Assembly: GCA_964468435.1 (NCBI GenBank)
Contig: CAYXVE010000001.1
Span: forward strand, 62,001-126,000
DNA length: 64,000 nucleotides
Direction: 5' to 3'
From: JBCCTX01 sp964468435
GTDB taxonomy: Bacteria > Bacteroidota > Bacteroidia > J057
The translations under genes were made by a program, and so were the position numbers. The notes beneath the pieces are model-generated. The model did no database searches. It was not told where the DNA came from and was given only the letters and a program-made list of their open reading frames with translations. This document shows, in pieces, positions 1 to 8,292 of the stretch; the stretch's first letter is position 1; the number at the start of each line of letters is the position of its first letter.

Positions 1-1389
1 GTCAACACTGGACCTAAGTGTTGTACGCATGACTTCAAGAAGTTTTTCTACGGATTCGCTCCAAGTTAAGGCTTTGAGGTCGTTGAGTTGTTTTTCGGCT
101 ACGGTACTCCTAAGCGCATGCTGGTAGCTGAGTTGCAGGATAATCTCCACCCATTCAGCCATATTCTGTGGATCGGCCACAAAGGCATGGGGGAGTACTT
201 CAGCTGCTCCAGAATTACGCGACAGCACACAAGGAATGCCAAACTGGGCAGCTTCGAGTGCAACCAGGCCAAATGGTTCAGAAATTGATGGCATAACAAA
301 GATATCTGTCATCGACAAGAGTTCATGTATTTTTTCCCTTTCCAGATGTCCAGTAAAATGTACTTTGTCGCCCATCTTTGCTTGGGAGGTTTGTGTTATC
401 AATTCTGCCGTTTTCTCCCCCTTGCCTGCCAGTACAAATCGGGTTTTGGGATTTTGTCTCAGGACGCGCTGTGCTATTTGCAGGAATAGTTCAGGGGCTT
501 TCTGGTAAGTCAGCCTTCCCAAAAATAGGATTAGGGTTTCAGGAAAAGTTTTGGCGATCTTCCGGGAACTAACAGGAGCAGTACCATTATGTATGACCTG
601 GATTCTTTGTGCCGGAATACCGTATTGTTCTTCAAGGATCTTCCGGGTATATTCACTCACAGCAATGATTACGTCGGCCTCATGGTAAATCCATTTCTCG
701 AGATCATAAATCCAGCTTTCTTTGGACAGGCTATTCCGGTCATATTCCAGCGAGTGTACGTGGATGACTAGGGGCTTTTGAAATTTTTTCTTGATCTCCA
801 TGCCGGCCAGACTGGTCATCCAGTCATGTGCATGAATCAGGTCAAATTCAATGTCACTGGCTTTTTCCAGTGCCAGTCTTGCGTAATTATAAACCTGGTT
901 AAATAATGGCTGTTTTAGCAATTCTTCCGGAAAATCCAGGCTTAGGCGGGTTTCTTCTGAATTTGTTGTGTGCCCGGGTAGTTGTGCGGCAGGTAGGTCA
1001 GGATAAGACTGCCATACTTTCCGCATAATATGTTCGGTTGTGTAGCGTTCTTCCAGGAGAGTAACTTTCTGGTAGAGGGTATTAACCGTAGTATAGGGGT
1101 CTATTTGTTTGAGAACGGGGATATATACAACTTGATAGGAGATACGGGTAGACGTAGTACTTACAGGGATCTCAGCTACATGTATTTCCGGAATGGGTGG
1201 ATGTACCATAGGGGGCGGATCTTGCTGAGGATGAGAAGAAGAGATTGAAATAGACTCCGCTTGGGGGATAAAAGCCGTAATGGGAATGTGCCTGGAAAGC
1301 TCATCATTCAGAGCGGTATACGCGACCCCCAGTCCACCCAGTACATTTGGAGGAAATTCCCATCCCAAGGACAAAACAGAGAAGCTCAT
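1..1389 (-). CDS. Glycogen/starch-synthase-like glycosyltransferase (GT4/GT5), C-terminus missing
   Basis: The frame opens with ATG at 1389 and stays open for 463 codons to the window edge, so the C-terminus and stop lie outside. The N-terminus has the glycine-rich GGLG segment (about residues 18-21) of ADP/UDP-glucose-type synthases, then HAHDW near residue 185, a GRLTYQKAP stretch near 291 that starts the second Rossmann domain, and SEPFGLVALEA near 373, which carries the conserved E-x7-E of GT-B retaining transferases. It is the last visible gene of a minus-strand group behind a membrane protein and a GT3 glycogen synthase, 23 bases after the former. Context suggests glucan synthesis at the cytoplasmic face. 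Known family members make alpha-1,4-glucan or maltose-1-phosphate; acceptor and donor cannot be read from sequence. Family is well supported, exact reaction is inference. Confidence 0.85.
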   Translation of the reverse strand, partial: MSFSVLSLGWEFPPNVLGGLGVAYTALNDELSRHIPITAFIPQAESISISSSHPQQDPPPMVHPPIPEIHVAEIPVSTTSTRISYQVVYIPVLKQIDPYTTVNTLYQKVTLLEERYTTEHIMRKVWQSYPDLPAAQLPGHTTNSEETRLSLDFPEELLKQPLFNQVYNYARLALEKASDIEFDLIHAHDWMTSLAGMEIKKKFQKPLVIHVHSLEYDRNSLSKESWIYDLEKWIYHEADVIIAVSEYTRKILEEQYGIPAQRIQVIHNGTAPVSSRKIAKTFPETLILFLGRLTYQKAPELFLQIAQRVLRQNPKTRFVLAGKGEKTAELITQTSQAKMGDKVHFTGHLEREKIHELLSMTDIFVMPSISEPFGLVALEAAQFGIPCVLSRNSGAAEVLPHAFVADPQNMAEWVEIILQLSYQHALRSTVAEKQLNDLKALTWSESVEKLLEVMRTTLRSSVD

Positions 1390-1412
1390 ATGGTTGTGGT
1401 TTGATGCTTAAA

Positions 1413-2234
1413 TTAGAAATTAATTGCTTTAGGCTGCAAATATTTTTGGGTATTTACCCAGATGATTAATGGTAATCCGCCATGTCCCAGTCTGTAGACT
1501 GTTTCATATAACCAGCGGTCAAGAGATTCAGCAGGGAGGGCAGGATCATAATAGGCTACTACGCGAGCAAGTGCAGTAAGAGACCCCCATATGATGGCAT
1601 ATACTACTACGATTCGATCTATTTTGTTGATGAACAGACCTATCGCTACAATGAAATCCAGTATACCTGCCAGCAGAAGGAATGATCTGGCGGCATCTGC
1701 CGATAATCCGATAATGTTTTGTGTCATGAAGACAAAATGTGCGGGTACAGAAAATATCCCTGAAGCAAACAAACCATGACCCATAAAGGTGAGGGCGATG
1801 GCCCATTTTATTCCTAGGAGAAGTCCTTTGGATAGTGTTTGTTGCGAAATGATAGCTGCCAGAAATAATGGTAGTGTCCACTGGATTGTATGTTCTATGA
1901 ATAGAGCTATATTCCAGTTTTGCAACATAGAAGATAGGATGGTTTGCAAAAGCAGCATGAAGCCACCTGCAAGCAGGAAGATCATGCTTGTAAGCTTCCC
2001 CAGGTAGCAGTCTATACCTGCTGCGATAATCAGGCAGGCGAGGAACAGGATTCCAACTGCCATCTGGACATTTGCCGCAAGGGAAAGATCCAAGACATTC
2101 TGCCAGGGAGTATCCCATCTGAGATATTGCCAGGCCCTTCCAGCAAATAAGAACATGGTAAATAGGCGCAACAGCCTTTCCATGATTTTGAGATGGTTCT
2201 GTGATACTGTATGGATAGAAGAAGCTATTGACAT
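1413..2234 (-). CDS. Small polytopic membrane protein, DoxX-like
   Basis: This 273-residue protein is mostly hydrophobic, with about seven to eight predicted membrane segments after a short polar N-terminus, for example around residues 45-65, 75-95, 110-130, 135-155 and 185-205. It has no catalytic motif I recognise; general layout and an early LFAGRAWQYLRW segment resemble DoxX-like proteins, but that is a weak resemblance. The ATG at 2234 lies 4 bases past the stop of the upstream glycogen synthase gene, so the two are almost certainly cotranscribed, and the glycosyltransferase follows 23 bases later. Its role may be tied to carbohydrate storage or it may simply share the operon. Confidence 0.75.
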   Translation of the reverse strand: MSIASSIHTVSQNHLKIMERLLRLFTMFLFAGRAWQYLRWDTPWQNVLDLSLAANVQMAVGILFLACLIIAAGIDCYLGKLTSMIFLLAGGFMLLLQTILSSMLQNWNIALFIEHTIQWTLPLFLAAIISQQTLSKGLLLGIKWAIALTFMGHGLFASGIFSVPAHFVFMTQNIIGLSADAARSFLLLAGILDFIVAIGLFINKIDRIVVVYAIIWGSLTALARVVAYYDPALPAESLDRWLYETVYRLGHGGLPLIIWVNTQKYLQPKAINF

Positions 2235-2238
2235 AGGG

Positions 2239-4083
2239 TTATAATCTTTGCAAGGTTAGCTCGTAAGCCATAATGTAAAACTTAGTGAGATTTTGCCAAG
2301 CAAAATGCTGAGATTTGTTTTCCACCTCATATCGCTGGCCTATACGATATCTACGACCTTTCTTGACAAAGTTCAGTAGGTATTCTGTTAGCTGGCTCGC
2401 TGCATCTTCATAGCTACGGTCTTTGCGATTGACGATGTAAGCTTCCTCCTGTTCGCTGCCAAAGTTTTTCATATAATAATCTCCAAATCCTGCCAGATCA
2501 CTGGTAACGGCTTGTACGCCTCTTGCAATGCATTCGAGCGGTGTATATCCCCAGGGCTCATAATAAGAGGGGAAAATACCCATATGGCAGCCTCTTACAA
2601 AATCGCTGTATTCCATCCCCAGCAATGGACTGGTGGGGGAGATAAAATCTGGGTGGTAAATAATCTTAACGCGATCATCTTTTTGATTGACGAGATTTGC
2701 TGAGCGGATAAAATTCAATATCTGGTCATTGGCATCATTGATGAGGTTGTGAGTAACGACAGTAGGTAGTGCATATCGTCGCCATGACTGGATATTTCTT
2801 CTCAGGCGCAGTCGCCAGTAATCATCTACCAACAGGTTCAGGTCAGGAAGTTTCTTTTCGGGATTGGTAGCTGTTTCCCCAAAGAGGCGTTCTCCGATTT
2901 GAGACTGAATTTTTTCACAGGTATCCCGGATATTTTCCATCAATGCCTGAGAGTGTAGCGCTTCGGGATTGACATTGTGGAAGGGCTGTTTGGTAATAAA
3001 AAACATCACAATGGTTTCCTCTCTCTTTTCCTGCTTCATTCTCCAGTTGAGTCTAGCTAGTGCTTCCAGCGTAAGATCGTATCCTTTGTTGCGATACTCA
3101 AAGCGTCCCGAGGTAAAAAAATACAGCGTTTTATCCAGATCAAAGGAGTAGCTGTTGAAAAAGTGCCCCATGACGAACTGGTGTATTTGCTCTTTACATT
3201 TTTGGTGAAGGTTCTGGATCTCGTGGGATACAGAAAAGCGTTGAATATTCAGACCATTGGGAAGGATGATATCTGGTTTCCTTCCAAGTAGCACTTCACA
3301 CTCCCGGGCAGTTACTTCACTTACGGTAGAAAAGACATGCGATCCATGTGCTGCTGCCCGTTCTATGGCTGTCTGCGTTACGATATTGAATTGTTTGGCT
3401 TCTCGTTGCCAGTCATAAAATGAGAGGTGTGTATAAAAATTATGGTCATTCATTGCGAGATATCTTCCCAGGAGTGTAGCATGAGTGGTGAAAACCGTCT
3501 GGACGGGAATCTGATCTCTACGGATTTCAGGAATGGCTGTGCCTGCCATCCATTCATGAACGTGGGCGATAATGGGGCGCTGTTTTTCAGTAACCAAGGT
3601 CAGTTCAGCCATGAAGACTTTAACCATAAATCCGAAAGCGACCACCTGATTGAGCAAATCATCATCACCTGGAGTACTAATATGATGATGTTCCCATAAT
3701 AAATATTTAATTTCGCCCAATCTATGATACACACTGTAAGGATTCAGCAATACGGTAATAGGCCGGCCAGTTATCAGCCATCTGCCAACATGTACTTCAA
3801 AACCTTTCTCGCGCATATTTTGTGCGGCAAGTGCAAAAGGATGGGTATCATGCTCTTCTGGTTCAAAATTGGCGGATACGTTGGGATCGACATAGGGCCC
3901 AAGGGCGCAGTATCGGTCATTAAGATGATTCATCATACTGGGAACCTTCGAGCGAATCACAGTGTAAATTCCTCCAATCTGATTGCATACTTCGTATGCA
4001 ACTTCAACCAACAGCGATTTATCAAACTGTTCAGTGATATTGGGGGTGATGGGTTGTTCGGGTACGGTAGTTATCTCTGCCAT
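2239..4083 (-). CDS. Glycogen synthase, eukaryote-type GT3 family
   Basis: The 614-residue product transfers glucose from a nucleotide sugar (UDP-glucose in characterised GT3 enzymes) to glycogen. Residues 25-46 (LLVEVAYEVCNQIGGIYTVI) match the N-terminal signature of yeast and animal glycogen synthases rather than bacterial GlgA. Further hallmarks are VHEWMAG, FTTHATLLGRYLA, a GRFEYRNKGYDL segment and the C-terminal PSYYEPWGYTPLECIARG, which holds the E-x7-E catalytic region. Length fits bacterial GT3 members, which lack the regulatory phosphorylation tails of eukaryotic enzymes. It is the first gene of the minus-strand glycogen group and is divergent from yidC across a 110-base gap. GT3 synthases are common in Bacteroidota. 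No truncation is seen. Confidence 0.93.
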   Translation of the reverse strand: MAEITTVPEQPITPNITEQFDKSLLVEVAYEVCNQIGGIYTVIRSKVPSMMNHLNDRYCALGPYVDPNVSANFEPEEHDTHPFALAAQNMREKGFEVHVGRWLITGRPITVLLNPYSVYHRLGEIKYLLWEHHHISTPGDDDLLNQVVAFGFMVKVFMAELTLVTEKQRPIIAHVHEWMAGTAIPEIRRDQIPVQTVFTTHATLLGRYLAMNDHNFYTHLSFYDWQREAKQFNIVTQTAIERAAAHGSHVFSTVSEVTARECEVLLGRKPDIILPNGLNIQRFSVSHEIQNLHQKCKEQIHQFVMGHFFNSYSFDLDKTLYFFTSGRFEYRNKGYDLTLEALARLNWRMKQEKREETIVMFFITKQPFHNVNPEALHSQALMENIRDTCEKIQSQIGERLFGETATNPEKKLPDLNLLVDDYWRLRLRRNIQSWRRYALPTVVTHNLINDANDQILNFIRSANLVNQKDDRVKIIYHPDFISPTSPLLGMEYSDFVRGCHMGIFPSYYEPWGYTPLECIARGVQAVTSDLAGFGDYYMKNFGSEQEEAYIVNRKDRSYEDAASQLTEYLLNFVKKGRRYRIGQRYEVENKSQHFAWQNLTKFYIMAYELTLQRL

Positions 4084-4143
4084 ATCTCAAAAATATCCAT
4101 TTCTGAATTAAGATAACAATTTCTAGCATATAAAAATCTTGGC

Positions 4144-4151
4144 TAAATTTG
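4144..4151 (+). promoter_or_regulatory. Putative -7 promoter box for yidC
   Basis: TAAATTTG fits the Bacteroidota -7 consensus TAnnTTTG. It lies 42 bases upstream of the yidC ATG, a normal leader length. No convincing TTTG -33 box is seen about 19 bases upstream, so this is a prediction from the -7 match alone. Confidence 0.45.
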
Positions 4152-4193
4152 CTACGCTGGAAACAATATAAGGTTAATTACGAACAATAACAC

Positions 4194-6113
4194 ATGGATA
4201 GAAATGCGACCACAGGGTTTGTGCTGATCACGTTGCTATTATTAGTCTACTTTTACTTTTTTGCACCTAAGCCCACACAGCCTCCTAAGGCTGCTGAAAA
4301 TGTTCCTACTGAAGAGGTCTCACCCGCAGAGGAAGAAGCGAAGGTTCAACCTGAGCCTTCTGTAGCCACTGCTGTAGATCAATCTGTGCTTGATTCCCTT
4401 CAAACTGAGAAACTAAAGTCCAGGTTTGGAGATTTTTACACTTTAGCACAGGGTGAGGGGCAGCTTATCAAAGTCACAACTGATGAGCTTACAGTCTTGA
4501 TCAATACTAAGGGAGGAAAAATAGAATCTGCCCACCTCAATCATTATGATACATATGATTCCCTTACATTGCCTGTCATCTCAGATCATCCGGGTAATGA
4601 ACTTGGGCTTCTATTTGGGTATGGTGGCACACAGATCAACTCAAGAGATCTCATTTTTGAGCCTTCCATCACGGAAGATTTGATAGTAAGCGGTCAGGAT
4701 TCTCAAAAACTTTCACTCAGGGCTGCTATTGATGATCAGCGCTATATTGAACAGATCTATACCTTCAAGGGCGACCAGTTTGATGTTGAGTACGATATCG
4801 TTATCCAGGGTATGCAGGATATGTTCAAAAACAGGTTCTATGAAATGTACTGGAAGCAATATCTGCCCAAGACTGAGTTGTCTATCAACAATATGCGTCA
4901 AAAATCCACTATCGTATACAATAAAGGAGGTGATGTCAGCAAACTGGGAATCACAGATGATTATAAGGAAGAAGACCTTAATGTGGACGTGAGGTGGATC
5001 TCCTACAAAAGCCAGTTTTTTTCAGCTATCCTGATGAGCGACAAGCCATTTCAATCTGCTAAAATCAGCATGCTTACTCCTGAGACAGACACGGTTAACC
5101 GGGTTATGCAATCTGATATGTACATGGAGGTGGCTTCTATGCAGGATTCAAGAAATTCCTTCACCCTGTATTTTGGGCCAAATGAATACAGTACACTCAG
5201 ATCTTACGACGTTGGTTTGCACAAGGAAATGGATTTGGGAAGATGGTTTATACGCTATATTAACGTCGGAACGATCTACATTTTCAAGTTTTTGGAGAGG
5301 TACTTAGACAACTACGGCCTGATTATCATTATATTGGGTTTTATCGTCAAAATTCTCGTTTTTCCCTTTACCTTCAAGAGTTTTACCTCCATGGCCAAGA
5401 TGCGGGTAATCAATCAAACACCTGAGATGAAGGCGTTGGATGAAAAACACAAGGACGATCCCCAAAAACTACAAATGGCTAAAATGTCGATTTACCGGGA
5501 GATGGGGGTAAGTATGTTTGGAGGGTGTTTGCCGATGTTACTATCTTATCCCTTCTTGATAGCTTTGTTCTTTTTCTTCCCACAATCAGTAGAACTCAGA
5601 CAAAAATCTTTTCTGTGGGCAACCGATCTCTCGACTTACGATTCTATACTGGATTTACCCTTCACCATTCCTTTTTATGGAGATCACGTGAGTTTGTTTA
5701 CCATTCTTATGGCGGTTTCCATCATGATATACACGTATTTTAGTCAAAAATCACAACCTACTTCTGCGGCTACACAGCAATTCAAATACATTTCCTATTT
5801 CATGCCGCTTATCTTTTTGGTCTTCCTAAATAATTATGCTTCAGGTCTCAGCTTGTATTATTTTACTTCCAATATTATCTCAATTGCCCAGACCACAGCG
5901 ATCAGATATTTTATAGACGATGAAAAACTACTAGGGAAAATGCGTGAGACACAGCAACAACGCAAAAAGAAGGGCGGGAAGAAAAAAGCTTCCAAGGGTC
6001 GATTAGAGAGGTGGGTAGCGAAACAGCAGAAAAAACAGGACGAACTCACGAAGCAAAGACAAAAAACACAGCAGGTAGGGAATGCTAATCGCAGATCTAG
6101 AAGGAAAAAATAA
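4194..6113 (+). CDS. yidC: Membrane protein insertase YidC
   Basis: YidC inserts and folds inner-membrane proteins, alone or with SecYEG. The 639-residue protein starts with a signal-anchor (residues 7-24), an acidic Pro/Glu linker, then a large periplasmic P1 beta-domain to about residue 355. The conserved 60KD_IMP core follows with membrane segments from about 360, the FPFTFKSFTSMAKM segment, a cytoplasmic coiled hairpin (EMKALDEKHKDDPQKLQMAK) and GGCLPMLLSYPFLIALFFF. The C-terminus is very basic (repeated K and R after residue 580), as expected for ribosome contact. The Gram-negative type P1 domain and length are normal. The ATG at 4194 directly precedes the anchor. rpe follows after 15 bases, so the two are likely cotranscribed. 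Confidence 0.97.
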   Translation: MDRNATTGFVLITLLLLVYFYFFAPKPTQPPKAAENVPTEEVSPAEEEAKVQPEPSVATAVDQSVLDSLQTEKLKSRFGDFYTLAQGEGQLIKVTTDELTVLINTKGGKIESAHLNHYDTYDSLTLPVISDHPGNELGLLFGYGGTQINSRDLIFEPSITEDLIVSGQDSQKLSLRAAIDDQRYIEQIYTFKGDQFDVEYDIVIQGMQDMFKNRFYEMYWKQYLPKTELSINNMRQKSTIVYNKGGDVSKLGITDDYKEEDLNVDVRWISYKSQFFSAILMSDKPFQSAKISMLTPETDTVNRVMQSDMYMEVASMQDSRNSFTLYFGPNEYSTLRSYDVGLHKEMDLGRWFIRYINVGTIYIFKFLERYLDNYGLIIIILGFIVKILVFPFTFKSFTSMAKMRVINQTPEMKALDEKHKDDPQKLQMAKMSIYREMGVSMFGGCLPMLLSYPFLIALFFFFPQSVELRQKSFLWATDLSTYDSILDLPFTIPFYGDHVSLFTILMAVSIMIYTYFSQKSQPTSAATQQFKYISYFMPLIFLVFLNNYASGLSLYYFTSNIISIAQTTAIRYFIDDEKLLGKMRETQQQRKKKGGKKKASKGRLERWVAKQQKKQDELTKQRQKTQQVGNANRRSRRKK

Positions 6114-6128
6114 TTTTTGAGCTAAAAC

Positions 6129-6824
6129 GTGACTACACATTCATCAAATACACCTATTGTAGCTCCTTCATTGTTAGCTGCTGATTTTAGCAGGCTAAAA
6201 GTGGAAATCGAAATGTTGAACGATAGCGAGGCAGACTGGATCCACATTGATGTAATGGACGGACATTTTGTTCCCAATATTGCTATGGGTTTTCCTACAA
6301 TGGAAGTCCTCAAAAAGTATGCAAAAAAGCCACTAGATGTGCATCTGATGATCGAAAAACCTGAAAAATATATTAAAAGGTTCAGAGAACATGGTGCAAA
6401 CCGCCTGATCATTCATCAGGAAGCCTGTTTGCATCTTGATCGGACGCTTAGAGAGATCAGGAAAATGGATCTGGGAGTAGGTGTTGCCATTAATCCTTCA
6501 ACTCCTGTAAATATGTTGGAAGATGTATTATATCTGGTAGATCAGATATGTGTCATGAGTGTAAATCCAGGTTTTGGAGGGCAGCATTTCATACCTCATA
6601 TTCTCAAAAAGATCAGAGCCTTGAAGGAAATGATTCTCCAACAATCTCTCCCGATTCTTATACAGATCGATGGAGGAGTAGATAAGGATAATATCCCCCA
6701 GTTGAAAGCTGCTGGAGTGGATATATTTGTTGCAGGTAGTTATATTTTTGAAGCCAATGATCCCGCTGCTGTCATTAAATCTATAAAGGAAATGAATACC
6801 CGCTCCGGGATGAAATGGATATAA
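6129..6824 (+). CDS. rpe: Ribulose-phosphate 3-epimerase
   Basis: Rpe interconverts ribulose-5-phosphate and xylulose-5-phosphate in the pentose phosphate pathway. The 231-residue (beta/alpha)8 protein shows all family signatures: APSLLAADF near the N-terminus, HIDVMDGHFVPN with metal-binding His and catalytic Asp, DVHLMI, MSVNPGFGGQ for phosphate binding, and IDGGV with the second catalytic Asp. The start codon is GTG at 6129; the next in-frame ATG would remove the conserved SLLAADF strand, so GTG is preferred. It lies 15 bases after yidC on the same strand and probably shares its transcript. Nothing unusual in length or residues. Confidence 0.96.
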   Translation: MTTHSSNTPIVAPSLLAADFSRLKVEIEMLNDSEADWIHIDVMDGHFVPNIAMGFPTMEVLKKYAKKPLDVHLMIEKPEKYIKRFREHGANRLIIHQEACLHLDRTLREIRKMDLGVGVAINPSTPVNMLEDVLYLVDQICVMSVNPGFGGQHFIPHILKKIRALKEMILQQSLPILIQIDGGVDKDNIPQLKAAGVDIFVAGSYIFEANDPAAVIKSIKEMNTRSGMKWI

Positions 6825-6863
6825 CATTCATCGCCGGAAGCGGGACAACCAAATGAAAACCCA

Positions 6864-7985
6864 TTATCCTTGTAATTCTATTGTGAAAAATGCACTTATA
6901 GCAAAGTAAAAGCCAATGTATGATCGGGTAGGGCTTAGTTTTTCACCGGTTCTGGGGCCGGAAACAGCACGTCCAAAGATATCCCATTCATTTCCTTCAT
7001 TATCCTTCATGATAACTGGCAGCTCGGAGCGTTCTGCGGGAGAAAAAATCATGTCTTCAGTATCAGCGAGTTCGTCTGTATAAAATGAGACTATGAAATT
7101 ATGGCTTTGGCTACCAGCAACTACCATTCTTCTCCCTTCCCATGTTCTTCGAGTTAGCTCAATGCCATTGTCAAAGTAATCAAAGGTAAATATCAATGCT
7201 TCTTCGTTAGACTGGCTGAGTATGGCGTGTACGCGTTCTTTTGCCGGACGGCGCGGATCGGTAGAAGATACCGGGAACAGAATGCGGTCATTATTGGTGC
7301 GATAGTCCCCATATGGATAGACGCCATAATTTCGATTGAACCCCGTTTGGGTCGACATTACCTCTGTATCGGGATATAGTTCCTTCCAGGTTCTCCATGT
7401 CGTTTCTACAATCATGTGTAAATCAATAAACTCCCCTTTTCTTGCACCCTGTACACATTGTAGCAGCATCTGAGACCAGTTGCTATCTGTACCCCTGTCA
7501 TAAGGTATCAAATTGGTATTGTAGAGCAATCCGGAAACTCCAAAAGTGGTGGAACTGTTGCTTGAGGTCGTCCGGTCCCATCCACTTGATGTTCCAGTCA
7601 GGGGGCAGTAGGTTACTGCTACATTAATATCCCCCAATTGATCGTTTACAATTTCATGCCAGTCAAGTATTCTGTGTGGATAAGCTCTTACGACTCCATC
7701 CTGTACGATGCCTACTACCAGATCTTCAGGGAAGAGAAAGTTATCACCTTCTGAAGCGGAGTAGAATCTGGGTTCGTCGATTGAAGGAATACCATCCTTG
7801 CCTGGTCCTCCATCAAATATCTGATTGGAAGGGATTAGCCAAGCGTTGTTAGTATTGTTTCCAGGAGTAGGAGGTATAGTTGGATTTCCTGGATTTTGCG
7901 CGATGGGGTCATCCTCTTCATTACATCCTATGATTAAACAAAATCCCAGGGTAGTAATGAGTGTCATGCTGAATATCTTTTTCAT
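6864..7985 (-). CDS. DUF3179-domain lipoprotein
   Basis: The 373-residue product begins with a lipoprotein signal (hydrophobic residues 4-19, Cys21 after LIIG) and a Pro/Asn/Thr-rich linker, then a DUF3179 domain. Characteristic stretches are IPSIDEPRF, VVGIVQDGVVRAYPHRILDWHEIVND and VAVTYCPLTGTSSGWDR, where the Cys within YCPLTGT is the family hallmark. DUF3179 proteins have no firmly established biochemical role, so I assign none. Localisation should be the outer or inner membrane facing the periplasm. It is convergent with rpe (39-base gap) and stands alone. The ATG at 7985 begins the signal peptide. Confidence 0.85.
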   Translation of the reverse strand: MKKIFSMTLITTLGFCLIIGCNEEDDPIAQNPGNPTIPPTPGNNTNNAWLIPSNQIFDGGPGKDGIPSIDEPRFYSASEGDNFLFPEDLVVGIVQDGVVRAYPHRILDWHEIVNDQLGDINVAVTYCPLTGTSSGWDRTTSSNSSTTFGVSGLLYNTNLIPYDRGTDSNWSQMLLQCVQGARKGEFIDLHMIVETTWRTWKELYPDTEVMSTQTGFNRNYGVYPYGDYRTNNDRILFPVSSTDPRRPAKERVHAILSQSNEEALIFTFDYFDNGIELTRRTWEGRRMVVAGSQSHNFIVSFYTDELADTEDMIFSPAERSELPVIMKDNEGNEWDIFGRAVSGPRTGEKLSPTRSYIGFYFAISAFFTIELQG

Positions 7986-8151
7986 AATAATGTAGTCTGG
8001 GTTTAATTACTTTTATTATAAAGCTAATATATATATCCATGCCAAGTTGTCTTCCCTTTTACAATTGTGATCTTATGGAAAATAAAAATCCTCTTTCTGT
8101 CATTTGCTTATCCGGTTAAATTTTATTTATTTTACTCCACTTTTAAAACAA

Positions 8152-8224
<73 letters not shown>

Positions 8225-8228
8225 CATG

Positions 8229-8254
8229 GGCTGACTTGATCAGCCTTTTTTTTT
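8229..8254 (+). terminator. Rho-independent terminator of tRNA-Gly
   Basis: GGCTGA (8229-8234) pairs with TCAGCC (8240-8245) across a 5-base loop and is followed by nine T residues. It separates the tRNA from the next gene, whose ATG is 38 bases later. Confidence 0.88.
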
Positions 8255-8292
8255 GCCTTCATGCAAGCTTGACCTTTAATTATATTTTGTGC

